Source: Sphingomonas flavescens
Lineage (GTDB): Bacteria > Pseudomonadota > Alphaproteobacteria > Sphingomonadales > Sphingomonadaceae
Direction of reading: 5' to 3'
Assembly (NCBI RefSeq): GCF_030866745.1
Contig: NZ_CP133016.1
Coordinates: 434,001-498,000, forward strand
DNA: 64,000 nucleotides
Position numbers and translations under genes: made by a program. Positions 46,855-56,367 of the stretch are shown here, one piece after another (position 1 is the stretch's first letter; every line of letters starts with the position of its first letter). Below the pieces are notes generated by a model. It was not told where the DNA came from and searched no databases. It was given only the letters and a program-made list of their open reading frames with translations.

Positions 46855-47345
46855 TTGTCCGTCTCCTTATCGCCGGCATGGTCAGCTACAAGGTCGAGCG
46901 AATGAGCCGGCTGTAACGTCGAGATGGCGTGCTTGTAGACCAGCTGCAACTGCGCGCCGCGCTCGAGAATCAGGCTGAATTGATCGAAGCCCGTCACCGT
47001 TCCCTGCAACATCACGCCGTTAACGAGGAACAGCGTCATCCGCTCGGCATCGCGCGACGCCGCGGCAAGGAACAGGTCTTGCAGACTGGCCTTCCCCCCT
47101 TCCGCGGTCAGGCGCGTTGCGACGAAATCCACCGGTTTTTCGCTCGGCATGATCGTCGAAATGGCGTGCTTGTAGAGCAGCTGCATCGTCCCGTCGCGCC
47201 GCAGGAGAAGCGAAAACGCGTCGAACCAGGTGACGACGCCTTGCAGTTTGACGCCCTTGACCAGAAAAATGGTCACCGGTGCCTTGGCGCGCCGCAGGCT
47301 GTTCAGGAACTGATCCTGCAAGCTCAACGAACGGGTGGCGGCCAC
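46851..47345 (-). CDS. hfq: tandem double-domain RNA chaperone Hfq
   Basis: An RNA chaperone for sRNA-mRNA pairing. At 164 residues it is about twice the usual length because two Sm domains are fused. Domain 1 (about 8-67) has [20 protein letters not shown] and YKHAIST at 58-64. Domain 2 (about 87-146) has [20 protein letters not shown] and YKHAIST at 137-143, an offset of 79 residues. Both keep the proximal K-H pocket. Domain 2 lacks the rim Arg pair after the first helix, so the two are not equivalent. A trimer of tandem subunits would rebuild the six-fold ring. It lies eight bases after ntrX. Confidence 0.95.
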   Translation of the reverse strand: MAATRSLSLQDQFLNSLRRAKAPVTIFLVKGVKLQGVVTWFDAFSLLLRRDGTMQLLYKHAISTIMPSEKPVDFVATRLTAEGGKASLQDLFLAAASRDAERMTLFLVNGVMLQGTVTGFDQFSLILERGAQLQLVYKHAISTLQPAHSLDLVADHAGDKETDN

Positions 47346-47353
47346 CTTATCTC

Positions 47354-48736
47354 CTACTCTTCGCCGTCCTTCTTTTCCCCGATGCCCAAGGCCTTGAGCT
47401 TCCGGTGAAGCGCTGAACGCTCCATGCCGATGAACGAAGCGGTGCGGGAGATGTTGCCGGAGAAGCGGCGGATCTGGATTTTCAGATATTCGCGCTCAAA
47501 CGATTCCCGCGCTTCACGTAGCGGGCTGCCCATGATGGCCATGGTGGTGTTGGAGCCGCCCGCCGATCCCTGACTATCGAGGATTTCCGGGGGTAGCAGA
47601 TCGACCTCAATGCAGGACACTCGCTCGCTCGGGGCGAGAATCAACGTCCGCTCGATGATGTTGCGTAGCTGCCGGACGTTCCCCGGCCAGTCGTGCGCTT
47701 GCAATGCCGCCATGGCCTCTTCGGAAATAGCTGGAGAAGGCATTCTCCGCTCGGCCGCCAGGCGAGCGAGGAAATGACTGACCAGTTCCGGAATGTCCTC
47801 GCGCCGTTCCCGCAACGGCGGAAGCTTCACCGGGACGACATTCAACCGGTAGAAAAGGTCCTCGCGGAAGCGTCCCGCAGCGATCTCGTCCTGCAGATTG
47901 CGCGAGGTTGCCGAAAGAACTCGGACATCGACCTTGACGGGCCGCTGACCGCCTACACGCGTATAGCTCTGATCCGTCAGGACCCGCAGGATCTTGGCCT
48001 GCGTGGTCGGCGGCATGTCGGCGATCTCGTCGAGGAACAGCGTGCCGCCATGGGCATGCTCGAGCAGGCCGGACCGGCTCGTGCCGTCCGCCTCGCTGCC
48101 GAACAGTTCTTCCTCCACCCGCTCGGGACTCATCATCGCCGCGGAAAGCACGATGAAAGGCGCGCGGGCCCGCGGGCTCCATTGATGGATCATTCGAGCC
48201 GCGATTTCCTTGCCTACACCTGGAGGGCCGGAAATCAGCACGCGGCTCCCCGTCGGGGCCACGCGCTTCAAGGTTGCACGGACAGTGTTGATCGCGACCG
48301 AACTGCCGTGCAGCTGATCCTCATGGCCGAGCTGGAGCTTCAGCGTCTCGTTCTCGCGGCGCAGGCGCTCGGCCTCGGTAGCGCGATTGACGAGATAGAT
48401 CAGCCGCTCGGCTTCGAAGGGCTTCTCGATGAAATCGATGGCCCCTTCCCTCACCGCCGCCACTGCGGTGTCGAGATTTCCATGGCCGGAGATCATCAGC
48501 ACGGGCAGCGTCGAATCGCGGCGCTTGATCTCCTGAAGCAGCTGCAGGCCATCGAGCTTCGACCCTTGCAGCCAGACATCGAGCAAGACCATCGACGGCC
48601 GCCGCTCTTCAATCGCATCGAGCGTCTGCGTGCTGTCTGCTGCCGTACGAACCGAATAGCCTTCGTCTTCCAGCACACCGCCGACCAGCTCGCGGATATC
48701 GGCCTCATCGTCGACTACGAGTACTTCAAGCGCCAT
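47354..48736 (-). CDS. ntrX: response regulator NtrX (sigma-54 activator family) lacking GAFTGA
   Basis: The partner of the NtrY kinase. The 460 residues have a receiver domain ([15 protein letters not shown], phospho-Asp in [10 protein letters not shown]), an AAA+ domain (Walker [14 protein letters not shown]; Walker [14 protein letters not shown]) and a Fis-type helix-turn-helix ([20 protein letters not shown]). Between ELFGSEADG and GGTLFLDE the GAFTGA loop that contacts sigma-54 is missing, as I recall for other alphaproteobacterial NtrX. It may therefore act without sigma-54. The start at 48736 has GAGGA upstream; it overlaps ntrY by 11 bases. Confidence 0.93.
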   Translation of the reverse strand: MALEVLVVDDEADIRELVGGVLEDEGYSVRTAADSTQTLDAIEERRPSMVLLDVWLQGSKLDGLQLLQEIKRRDSTLPVLMISGHGNLDTAVAAVREGAIDFIEKPFEAERLIYLVNRATEAERLRRENETLKLQLGHEDQLHGSSVAINTVRATLKRVAPTGSRVLISGPPGVGKEIAARMIHQWSPRARAPFIVLSAAMMSPERVEEELFGSEADGTSRSGLLEHAHGGTLFLDEIADMPPTTQAKILRVLTDQSYTRVGGQRPVKVDVRVLSATSRNLQDEIAAGRFREDLFYRLNVVPVKLPPLRERREDIPELVSHFLARLAAERRMPSPAISEEAMAALQAHDWPGNVRQLRNIIERTLILAPSERVSCIEVDLLPPEILDSQGSAGGSNTTMAIMGSPLREARESFEREYLKIQIRRFSGNISRTASFIGMERSALHRKLKALGIGEKKDGEE

Positions 48737-50990
48737 CTGCTTCCTCATCTAGGTCGTGGCCGGTTTTGCCGGATGGGCCGCCCTCGCCCGCCAGTGTCGC
48801 CAGTTTTGCCGTGTCGAACGCGATCCGGACATGCGTGCCGCCGCCAGACCGGTCGAGGAAGGAGATTTCGCCCATATGCTCCTCGACGATCTTCTTGACG
48901 ATCGCGAGGCCAAGGCCGGTGCCCTTCACTCGGGTGGTCATATAAGGCTCGGTCAGCCGTTCCCGATCTTCCGGAAGACCGATGCCCGTATCCAGCACGT
49001 CGATGATCAGATGGTCCGCGTCCTGACGGATCTTGAGGTCGATGCGATCGCCAGCGATGCTGTGCTCGCCGCGATTCCTTCTTCCTTCAATGGCTTCGAC
49101 GCTATTCTTCACGACGTTGGTGAGCGCCTGGCTGAGCTGACGGCGGTCGCCGACCATCCGGAATTCGCCCTGCGCCGGCTCCAGTGAGAAGGTGATCGAG
49201 GAGTGCGCGACTTCGTGCAGGAACAGCGCCTGGCGCGCGATCTCGTGTACATTTTCGTCGCGGAAGACGGGCTTCGGCATCCGTGCGAAGTCGGAAAATT
49301 CGTCGACCATCCGACGCAGATCGCCGACCTGCCGAACGATCGTCTCCGTCAGGCGCGAGAAAGTGTCGGGATCGGATGACACTTCCTTGCCGAAGCGCCG
49401 TTGCAGGCGTTCCGCAGCAAGCTGGATCGGGGTCAGGGGGTTTTTGATCTCATGCGCGATGCGCCGCGCAATGTCCGACCATGCGGCGCGGCGCTGATCC
49501 GAAAGCTGGTCGGTAATGTCGTCAAACGTAAGCACCGAACCGTCCGCATAGCGCATACGCTTCACGGCTAGGGTTCGCTGCACACCGTCGTCGGTGATCG
49601 TCACGTTGGCGTCGGATGTCTCGCCGCGCATAAACTCATCGAGTTCTGAAGAAAGCGATCTCAGGCCTCTGCCCTCAATCTCCTCGTCGCCCTGCTGAAG
49701 CAGCGTTTCTGCGGTGCGATTGAGCAACGTTACCCGATGCGAACCGTCGACCGCGATCACGCCGGCAGTTACGCTCGAGAGGACCGCTTCGATAAATGCT
49801 CGCCGAGTATCCAATTGCGTGTTCGCCGAGCGAAGCGCGTTGGTCTGCTCTTCAAGACGGCCCGTCATGCGATTGAACGCCGTGGATAAGGTCTGCACCT
49901 CATCCTCGGTCTTCGCGACGGGCACTCTTACGGAGAAGTCACCCGCTTCGACCCTCCCGGCGGCGTCCACGAGCTGGCCAACGGGGCGCACGAGCCGGTC
50001 TGCGAGCCTCAACGCCGCAAGGATGGACAGCCCGACGATGATGAGTGCGCCAAGGAGCAGCGCAGCGTTGAAGCGGAGCTGGTTGAGCCGCGATCGGGCA
50101 AGCAGCGCCTGGTAGTCTCTGAGCACGTCGTTTGCGCGGTCGAGCTGCTCCTTGAACTGCGGGTCGAAGACGCGCGCGGCGTAAAGATAGGTGTCCGGCC
50201 CGAAGGCGAGCTTGGTGACCGCGCCGACCCGGTCCGCCGAACTGATCGGAACAACTGATTTTTTCGACAGCTCCGTAATCGCCGCCGGCGGGATCGCGCG
50301 CTCCAATTGCCGGTCGTAGGGATTAACCAAGACCAGTGTTCGGATTTGCTTGTCGGGCCCGTAGGTGAAAATGATCGCTTCGGACAATCCGCGATTGAGT
50401 ACCTGCAGCCGCGCAAAGGCGTCCTGGAAACGCGGATCCTCGATTGAATAGGCTTGCAGATACTCCGCAAGATTTCCGCTAGCGGCCAGCGTTTCCGCTG
50501 ATACCCGATCGACTTCGTTGGCGTAACTCGCCCGGGCAACCTGGACGGTATTCTCCAGCATGTTCCTGGCACGATTGGAGAACCAAAACTCCAGGCCGCT
50601 TTGAAACAGCACTGAGGCGAAGATCGCTACGAGAACGGTTGGAACGACCGAGATGACGGAGAACAGCGCGACGAGGCGCACGTGCAGTCGGCCGCTGCCA
50701 AGCCCTCCCCGCTCCGCGCGCCGCACCGCTAGCTTGCGGGCATAGAGCACCATCAGTGCGATTGCGGGAAGCAGATTGGCGATCAGCAAAAGCGCGATCA
50801 AGGGAGCGTAAAGCAACGTGCCCGGCGCGGCATCGCGGCGTATCAACCAGATGCTGAGCGCCACCATTGCGGCCAAAAAAGCGCCAATGGCCCAAGCTAG
50901 TCGATCGTAGAACCGCCCGCTCGCGCGCTCGCGCTGGAGCCAATTGTCCTGCTGCTTAGTCACCGGCGATTCGGCCGTACGCGCGTCCAT
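48726..50990 (-). CDS. ntrY: sensor histidine kinase NtrY
   Basis: A 754-residue membrane kinase. Three hydrophobic segments lie in the first 135 residues. A large extracytoplasmic domain runs to about 310, then another helix (LLLGALIIVGLSILAALRL). A HAMP domain follows (RLVRPVGQLVDAAGRVEAGD), a PAS domain, and the kinase core with H-box RRIAHEIKNPLTPIQLAAER. The N and G boxes are TNVVKNSVEAIEG, DTGIGLPEDR and GTGLGLAIVKKIVEEH. The NtrYX system in alphaproteobacteria is tied to nitrogen, redox and envelope control. The usual upstream ntrB-ntrC pair is absent here. Confidence 0.95.
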   Translation of the reverse strand: MDARTAESPVTKQQDNWLQRERASGRFYDRLAWAIGAFLAAMVALSIWLIRRDAAPGTLLYAPLIALLLIANLLPAIALMVLYARKLAVRRAERGGLGSGRLHVRLVALFSVISVVPTVLVAIFASVLFQSGLEFWFSNRARNMLENTVQVARASYANEVDRVSAETLAASGNLAEYLQAYSIEDPRFQDAFARLQVLNRGLSEAIIFTYGPDKQIRTLVLVNPYDRQLERAIPPAAITELSKKSVVPISSADRVGAVTKLAFGPDTYLYAARVFDPQFKEQLDRANDVLRDYQALLARSRLNQLRFNAALLLGALIIVGLSILAALRLADRLVRPVGQLVDAAGRVEAGDFSVRVPVAKTEDEVQTLSTAFNRMTGRLEEQTNALRSANTQLDTRRAFIEAVLSSVTAGVIAVDGSHRVTLLNRTAETLLQQGDEEIEGRGLRSLSSELDEFMRGETSDANVTITDDGVQRTLAVKRMRYADGSVLTFDDITDQLSDQRRAAWSDIARRIAHEIKNPLTPIQLAAERLQRRFGKEVSSDPDTFSRLTETIVRQVGDLRRMVDEFSDFARMPKPVFRDENVHEIARQALFLHEVAHSSITFSLEPAQGEFRMVGDRRQLSQALTNVVKNSVEAIEGRRNRGEHSIAGDRIDLKIRQDADHLIIDVLDTGIGLPEDRERLTEPYMTTRVKGTGLGLAIVKKIVEEHMGEISFLDRSGGGTHVRIAFDTAKLATLAGEGGPSGKTGHDLDEEADGA

Positions 50991-51051
50991 CCGGGCAGCG
51001 CCCTAGCATGGGCGTTGCAGAAACAACACAGGTTTGCGGTGAGTATTCCGT

Positions 51052-52050
51052 TCAGGCCGCGGCGCGCGCGCACCACGGCGAATAGAATTCCTGCAACATC
51101 GCGATGACGACCTTCGGATCGTCCTGCTGGTTGACCTTGTTGCGCAGGTCGGCCGATCCGGGCAGCCCCTTGGTATACCAACCGATATGCTTGCGCGCGA
51201 GGTTCACGCCCGTCTGTGTCCCGTAGAGCTGCAGCATGTCGTCATACTGCTCAAGCATCGTCGCCAGCTGCTCGTCGAGCGTTGGGTCGGGCCGTTGTCC
51301 ACCCTCGCCGAGCGCGCTCATCACCTGAGCGATCAGCCACGGGCGTCCGTAAGCGCCGCGGCCGATCATCACGCCGTCGGCACCCGATTGGCGCAAAGCT
51401 TCGCGACTGTCATCGACCGAGCAGATATCGCCATTCACGATGACTGGCAGCGACACCGCTTCCTTGACCGAGCGAACGAACGCCCAGTCGGCGGTGCCCT
51501 TGTAGAGCTGACAGCGCGTGCGTCCGTGCACGGTGATCAGCTTCACACCCAGATCCTCGGCGATGCGCGCAAGCTCAGGCGCGTTGAGGCTGGAATGGTC
51601 CCACCCCATTCGCATCTTCAGCGTGACCGGCACTTTCACGGCCTTCACCGTGGCGTCGATCAACCGCGCGGCAAGCGGCAGGTCGCGCATCAGCGCCGAC
51701 CCGGCATCGCCGTTTACGACCTTCTTCACCGGGCAGCCCATATTGATGTCGATAATCGCCGCACCGCGCTGTTCGTTCAGCTTGGCTGCCTCGGCCATCA
51801 CATGCGGCTCGCACCCCGCCAATTGCAGCGAAATGGGCTCCTCGGCCGGATCCCACAGCGACTTCTGCAGCGACTGACGCGTCTCACGCACCATCGCCTG
51901 GCTGGCGATCATCTCGCTGACGGTCAGCCCGGCGCCGTAGCGCTTGACGATCCGGCGGAACGGCAGATCGGTGACGCCCGTCATCGGCGCCAGAATGACC
52001 GGCGCGTCGATCCGCAGCGGACCGATGTTGATGGGCTTCAGCTCAGACAT
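51052..52050 (-). CDS. dusB: tRNA-dihydrouridine synthase (DusB/NifR3)
   Basis: It reduces uridines in the tRNA D-loop using FMN and NADPH. The 332 residues begin [20 protein letters not shown] and show [38 protein letters not shown] with the catalytic Cys, [15 protein letters not shown], and [18 protein letters not shown]. In alphaproteobacteria this gene (nifR3) heads the ntr operon, and the position before ntrYX fits. The start at 52050 matches the family N-terminus although the frame is open far upstream. It is divergent from ispDF. Confidence 0.95.
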   Translation of the reverse strand: MSELKPINIGPLRIDAPVILAPMTGVTDLPFRRIVKRYGAGLTVSEMIASQAMVRETRQSLQKSLWDPAEEPISLQLAGCEPHVMAEAAKLNEQRGAAIIDINMGCPVKKVVNGDAGSALMRDLPLAARLIDATVKAVKVPVTLKMRMGWDHSSLNAPELARIAEDLGVKLITVHGRTRCQLYKGTADWAFVRSVKEAVSLPVIVNGDICSVDDSREALRQSGADGVMIGRGAYGRPWLIAQVMSALGEGGQRPDPTLDEQLATMLEQYDDMLQLYGTQTGVNLARKHIGWYTKGLPGSADLRNKVNQQDDPKVVIAMLQEFYSPWCARAAA

Positions 52051-52114
52051 GGGAGCGCCGCAGATAGTGGAGAACCCCTTGGCGGACAAGGCAAGCGCTC
52101 CTAGACGCGTCGCC

Positions 52115-53254
52115 GTGACCACGACTGCACTCATCGTCGCTGCCGGAAAGGGCGAGCGCCTTGGCGGGGGTGTGCCCAAGCAATATCGCGACCTCTGCGG
52201 AAAACCGGTCCTGCGTTGGGCGGCGGAAGCCCTTCTGCGCCACCCGGCAGTCCGTAACCTGTGCGTCGCCATTGGCGAAGGTCAGCAGGACAGAGCTGCT
52301 TCGGCGCTGCAAGGGTTGGAAGCCACTATCGTTCAAGGCGGAGCCGAGCGCGCGGACTCGGTAAGCGCAGGGCTCGATCGGATCGAGGGCGAAGCCGTGC
52401 TCGTGCACGATGCCGCACGTCCCTTCTGCCCCACAGACGTCATCGACCGCTTGCTTGCAAGTCTCGAGTTCTTCGACGGCGCCGCGCCCGTGCTGCCCGT
52501 GGGCGACACGCTCGCGCGGGGTGAAGCAACCATCGATGAACCGGTCGACCGCGCTGGGTTGCAGCGCGTCCAAACCCCGCAGGCGTTTCGCCTGGCCGCT
52601 TTGAAGTCCGCTTACGCAAGCTGGTCCGGAAGTACCCCGACCGACGAAACGACTGTCTTGCGCGCTGCCGGAATGAAGGTTGCCGCCGTCGAAGGCGACC
52701 CGCGCCTGGAAAAGCTGACCCTCCCCGCCGATTTCGCGCGGGCTCAGCAATGGCTGGCAGGCAATTCAATCCCGCGGACCGGCATGGGCTTCGACGTTCA
52801 CGCCTTTGCAGGCACGGGTCCGATCATGCTTGGCGGCATCTCAATCGAGCATGATCGGGGCCTGAAGGGCCACAGCGACGCGGATGTGGTGCTGCATGCC
52901 ATCACCGACGCACTGCTCGGAGCCGTCGCACTTGGCGACATCGGCGAGCACTTTCCGCCTAGCGATGCACGTTGGAAGGGTGCGGCGTCGCACATGTTCC
53001 TGTCCCATGTCGCGGAACTGGCGCGGGGTCAGGGCGCAATCATCGATCACGTCGACTGCACTGTCATCGCGGAAGCGCCCAAGGTCGGGCCGCATCGCGA
53101 TGCAATGCGATTGCGGATCGCCGAGATCCTAGGCCTCCGGACCGATCAGGTGAGCCTGAAAGCAACCACCACCGAAGGTCTTGGTTTTACCGGACGCCGA
53201 GAAGGTATAGCGGCGCAGGCCGTGGCCAATGTACGGATGGGAGCGACGTGGTGA
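52115..53254 (+). CDS. ispDF: bifunctional IspD/IspF (MEP cytidylyltransferase and MECDP synthase)
   Basis: It catalyses two steps of the MEP isoprenoid pathway. The 379 residues start at GTG 52115. IspD covers about 1-220: [21 protein letters not shown] (CTP loop), [24 protein letters not shown]. IspF covers about 222-379: [10 protein letters not shown] with the metal Asp and His, [29 protein letters not shown], and the C-terminal [19 protein letters not shown]. The fusion is known from several alphaproteobacteria. The start is not certain; no clear Shine-Dalgarno precedes it. The stop overlaps cinA (GTGA). Confidence 0.95.
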   Translation: MTTTALIVAAGKGERLGGGVPKQYRDLCGKPVLRWAAEALLRHPAVRNLCVAIGEGQQDRAASALQGLEATIVQGGAERADSVSAGLDRIEGEAVLVHDAARPFCPTDVIDRLLASLEFFDGAAPVLPVGDTLARGEATIDEPVDRAGLQRVQTPQAFRLAALKSAYASWSGSTPTDETTVLRAAGMKVAAVEGDPRLEKLTLPADFARAQQWLAGNSIPRTGMGFDVHAFAGTGPIMLGGISIEHDRGLKGHSDADVVLHAITDALLGAVALGDIGEHFPPSDARWKGAASHMFLSHVAELARGQGAIIDHVDCTVIAEAPKVGPHRDAMRLRIAEILGLRTDQVSLKATTTEGLGFTGRREGIAAQAVANVRMGATW

Positions 53255-53754
53255 GCGACACGCTTTTGCCGGCGAAACTGGTCGAAAAAGCTCGCGAGGT
53301 GGTTGAAGCTAACCGCGCTGCAGGCAGGCGCGTCGCGACCGCCGAAAGTTGCACCGGCGGGCTGGTCGCGGCCGCTCTGACCGAAATCCCCGGCTCCTCG
53401 GAAATGTTTGAGGCGGGCTACGTAACCTATTCCAATGCTGCGAAGATTTCTGAGTTGCGTGTCTCCGAGGATGTCGTCGCGACATTCGGTTCGGTCAGCG
53501 TAGCGACTGCCTGGGCGATGGCGCGCGGGGCGCTGCAGGCGTCGGACGCCGACGTGGCCGTGGCCATCACCGGCATCGCCGGGCCCGGTGGCGGGACCGC
53601 GCAAAAGCCGGTCGGAACAGTCGTCTTCGCCTTGGCCGAACGCAACGCCGACCCCGCGAAGATCGTCGCCGACCAGAAATTCTTCGACGAGAAGACCCGG
53701 TCCGGGGTCCGGCTTCAGGCGGCGCTTTGCGCGCTCGACTTGCTGCTGCCGTAA
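53251..53754 (+). CDS. pncC: CinA C-terminal domain protein (nicotinamide-nucleotide amidohydrolase type)
   Basis: A 167-residue single-domain protein equal to the C-terminal domain of CinA, which deamidates nicotinamide mononucleotide. The family block [20 protein letters not shown] holds the catalytic Ser, and [17 protein letters not shown] and [13 protein letters not shown] are also conserved. The N-terminal molybdopterin-binding-like domain of full CinA is absent, as in E. coli PncC. The start is GTG in an overlap with ispDF. The last 40 bases overlap convergent ratA. Confidence 0.92.
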   Translation: MSDTLLPAKLVEKAREVVEANRAAGRRVATAESCTGGLVAAALTEIPGSSEMFEAGYVTYSNAAKISELRVSEDVVATFGSVSVATAWAMARGALQASDADVAVAITGIAGPGGGTAQKPVGTVVFALAERNADPAKIVADQKFFDEKTRSGVRLQAALCALDLLLP

Positions 53755-54176
53755 AGCGCGGCAGCGCGCTGTTCGAAGGCTGACGTCATCCGCCGAAGGG
53801 CGCGGTCGAACATTGCCCCGGCGAGGGTCTCGAACAGTCGGGACTTGAACGCGAAATCCACAGAGAAGCAGACGTCGGTTCCTCCGTCCGCCGCGCGGTC
53901 AAACGTCCACTCGTTGTGGAGATATTTCAGCGGGCCTTCGACGTAGTCCACGCAAATCCGGGACGGCCGGTCCTTCACCACCCGACTCGTGAACCGCTCC
54001 TTGAAGGCATTGAAGCCAACGACGAGGTCGGCGACCGTTTCCTTCTCGCTGGATGAGCGCACGCGAACGGCAACGACCCAAGGCAAGAACTCGTCGTAGC
54101 GCGCGACGTCGGCAACCAGCTCGAACAGCTGCTCGGGCGTGTAGGGAAGATGCTTGGTTTCGCTATGCCGCGGCAT
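53715..54176 (-). CDS. RatA/COQ10-like START-domain protein
   Basis: A 153-residue SRPBCC-fold lipid-binding protein. The N-terminal HSETKHLPYTPEQLFELVAD and PWVVAVRVRSSSEK blocks match the group that includes ubiquinone-binding COQ10 and E. coli RatA. In alphaproteobacteria it usually follows lipA, as here, and a role in coenzyme Q handling is more likely than a toxin role; that is inference. It overlaps the lipA stop by one base. Confidence 0.9.
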   Translation of the reverse strand: MPRHSETKHLPYTPEQLFELVADVARYDEFLPWVVAVRVRSSSEKETVADLVVGFNAFKERFTSRVVKDRPSRICVDYVEGPLKYLHNEWTFDRAADGGTDVCFSVDFAFKSRLFETLAGAMFDRALRRMTSAFEQRAAALYGSSKSSAQSAA

Positions 54177-55096
54177 CAGCCGTTTGCGCGCTCCAACTGC
54201 GCCGCGCGGTTTTCCTGCATGCGCTGGAAATCATCGCCCGCGTGATAGCTCGACCGCGTGAGCGGGCTAGCCGCCACCAGCAGGAAGCCCTTGGCACGCG
54301 CAATCGCGGCATAGGCGTCGAACGCCTGCGGGGTCACGAACTCCTCGACCTTGGCATGCCGCGGCGTTGGCTGAAGATACTGACCCATGGTCAGAAAATC
54401 GACGCCTGCCGAGCGCATGTCGTCCATGACCTGGTGCACCTCCAGCCTTTGCTCGCCGAGGCCGACCATGACGCCCGACTTGGTGAAGATCTGCGGCGCC
54501 TTGCGCTTCACGCTCTCAAGCAGCCGCAGCGACGCATAGTAACGCGCACCCGGACGGATCGTCGGGTACAGCCGCGGCACGGTCTCCAAATTGTGATTGT
54601 AGACATCGGGGCCCGCGGCCACGATTTCCTCGACCGCGGCTTCGCTCTTATTGCGGAAGTCCGGGGTCAGGATTTCAATCGTCGTCGACGGCGTCCGCTT
54701 GCGCAGCGCCTCGATCACGCGAACGAACTGCTTTGCGCCGCCGTCCGGAAGATCGTCGCGGTCGACCGACGTGATCACGATATGCTCGAGGCCGAGTTCC
54801 GCAGCCGCGGTCGCCACATGCTCCGGCTCAAGCGGATCGACCGCCCGCGGCATGCCCGTCTTCACGTTGCAGAAGGCGCAGGCCCGCGTGCAGGTGTCGC
54901 CGAGGATCATCACCGTCGCATGCTTCTTGGTCCAGCACTCGCCGATGTTCGGGCACGCCGCTTCTTCGCAGACCGTCGCTAGGTTCAGGTCGCGCATCAA
55001 GCGGCGCGTCGCGTGATAGCCTTCGCTGACCGGCGCCTTGACGCGGATCCAGTCTGGCTTGCGCCGTTTCGGCGGAACTGCGGCGGGAGCGTTCAT
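54176..55096 (-). CDS. lipA: lipoyl synthase
   Basis: A radical-SAM enzyme inserting sulfur into octanoyl groups to make lipoate on dehydrogenase E2 proteins. The 306 residues have both clusters: the auxiliary motif [12 protein letters not shown] and the radical-[25 protein letters not shown] and the C-terminal block [16 protein letters not shown] with the conserved RSSYHA tail are also present. The start at 55096 ([10 protein letters not shown]) is chosen over an upstream in-frame codon. Confidence 0.97.
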   Translation of the reverse strand: MNAPAAVPPKRRKPDWIRVKAPVSEGYHATRRLMRDLNLATVCEEAACPNIGECWTKKHATVMILGDTCTRACAFCNVKTGMPRAVDPLEPEHVATAAAELGLEHIVITSVDRDDLPDGGAKQFVRVIEALRKRTPSTTIEILTPDFRNKSEAAVEEIVAAGPDVYNHNLETVPRLYPTIRPGARYYASLRLLESVKRKAPQIFTKSGVMVGLGEQRLEVHQVMDDMRSAGVDFLTMGQYLQPTPRHAKVEEFVTPQAFDAYAAIARAKGFLLVAASPLTRSSYHAGDDFQRMQENRAAQLERANG

Positions 55097-55160
55097 GCGG
55101 GCCAGATAGCGACTGCCCGCCCCGCTTGCCACCCCTGCGCTGTCTGGCTAGCCGGATTCC

Positions 55161-55796
55161 ATGCCATACATTTCGCAGCTGATTGAAGGATATCGCCGCT
55201 TCCGTGCCAACGATTGGGAGCACGAACGCGAGCGCTGGTCCGAGCTGGCCGAGGGTCAGAGCCCCAAGGTCATGATCCTGTCGTGCGCGGATAGTCGCGT
55301 TGAGCCGGCGCAGATTTTCGATGCCCGGCCGGGTGAGATGTTCGTGGTCCGCAACATCGCCGCCCTCGCCCCGCCTTACGAGACGAGCCCCGGCTATCAC
55401 GGTGTATCGGCAGCACTGGAATTCGCCGTGACACAGCTAAAGGTTGGTGAAATCCTGGTGATGGGCCACGGCATGTGCGGCGGCTGCTCCGCCTCGCTGA
55501 CCGGCGTGTTCGACGACAGTCGTCACGGCCACGGCCAGTTCATCGCGGACTGGGTCAGCATGTTGGAGCGGGCGCGCGACAAGGTTCGTGCGCGGCATAC
55601 CGACCTCGATCGAGCGGCATTCCTCGACATGGAACAGGAGGCGGTAAAGGTTAGCCTGGCGAACCTGCGGACGTTCCCGTGGATTGCGGAGCGGGAGAAG
55701 GCAGGCGACCTCAAATTGCATGGAGCGCACTTCTCGATCGCGGAGGGGCGCCTGTACATGCTCGACGAGGCGGAAGAAACCTTCCGCCCCGTCTAA
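55161..55796 (+). CDS. beta-class carbonic anhydrase
   Basis: It interconverts CO2 and bicarbonate. The 211 residues carry the beta-class zinc set: Cys and the Asp-Arg dyad in LSCADSRVEPAQIF, then His and Cys in MGHGMCGGCSA. FVVRNIAALAPPY and GYHGVSAALEFAVTQLKV are also family blocks. There is no signal peptide, so it is cytoplasmic. It is a single gene, convergent with the glycine-zipper lipoprotein. Confidence 0.95.
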   Translation: MPYISQLIEGYRRFRANDWEHERERWSELAEGQSPKVMILSCADSRVEPAQIFDARPGEMFVVRNIAALAPPYETSPGYHGVSAALEFAVTQLKVGEILVMGHGMCGGCSASLTGVFDDSRHGHGQFIADWVSMLERARDKVRARHTDLDRAAFLDMEQEAVKVSLANLRTFPWIAEREKAGDLKLHGAHFSIAEGRLYMLDEAEETFRPV

Positions 55797-55829
55797 CTTT
55801 GTCTCAATACTGACTGCTAAGTTGCTGAA

Positions 55830-56210
55830 CTAGCAGCGCGTATTGTAGTCGTAGTGCGGCTGGCCGTATTGGTCGACATAATAGCAATAGCCGCGGGTAT
55901 CGCGATAATATTGCCGGCCGTTGACCGTCGCGCCGAGCACGCCGCCAAGGATCGCGCCGGCGATCGCGCCGGTCCCGGTGCTGACGCCCGGGATGATCTT
56001 GCCGGCGATCGCGCCGCCAACAGCGCCAACCGCGGCGCCGGTCGCGACGTTGGCAGCCTTCTGGTTGCCGTCGTTGTAATAGCCCTGGTTGTAGCCGTTG
56101 TTGTACGGATTGCCGTAGGGGTCGTATCCGTATTGGTTCGGGTAGGTAGCGCAGCCCGACACCGCCATGCTGGCAGCAGCGAGACCTGCAACGAGACCAA
56201 GCTTCCTCAT
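55830..56210 (-). CDS. glycine-zipper outer-membrane lipoprotein (SlyB/17 kDa-antigen type)
   Basis: A 126-residue lipoprotein. The signal peptide ends in the lipobox VSGC (near residue 20). A Tyr/Asn/Gly-rich stretch follows (NQYGYDPYGNPYNNGYNQGY), then a glycine-zipper hairpin (AAVGAVGGAIAGKII and GAIAGAILGGVLGATV) at about 55-92. A Tyr-rich C-terminus follows (YYRDTRGYCYYVDQYGQ). Related proteins stabilise the envelope. The start is at 56210. Confidence 0.88.
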   Translation of the reverse strand: MRKLGLVAGLAAASMAVSGCATYPNQYGYDPYGNPYNNGYNQGYYNDGNQKAANVATGAAVGAVGGAIAGKIIPGVSTGTGAIAGAILGGVLGATVNGRQYYRDTRGYCYYVDQYGQPHYDYNTRC

Positions 56211-56367
56211 CGTCCTGTCCTCTCTCAACTTCGTCGCACCACAAGCGCATTAACAGGCGTTTCGTTCCCGCACCGATCATCCTCGGCCCAAGGTGAAACA
56301 GGACGCCGCGCCGGACGGTGGTCATTGCGCGTCACCGCGCTAGAGGAAGTGTGAAGAGGAGTCGTGG

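Noticed and set aside
53715-54176. Calling the RatA-like gene a toxin
   Set aside because: There is no antitoxin partner, and the position after lipA fits the COQ10-like lipid-binding group.
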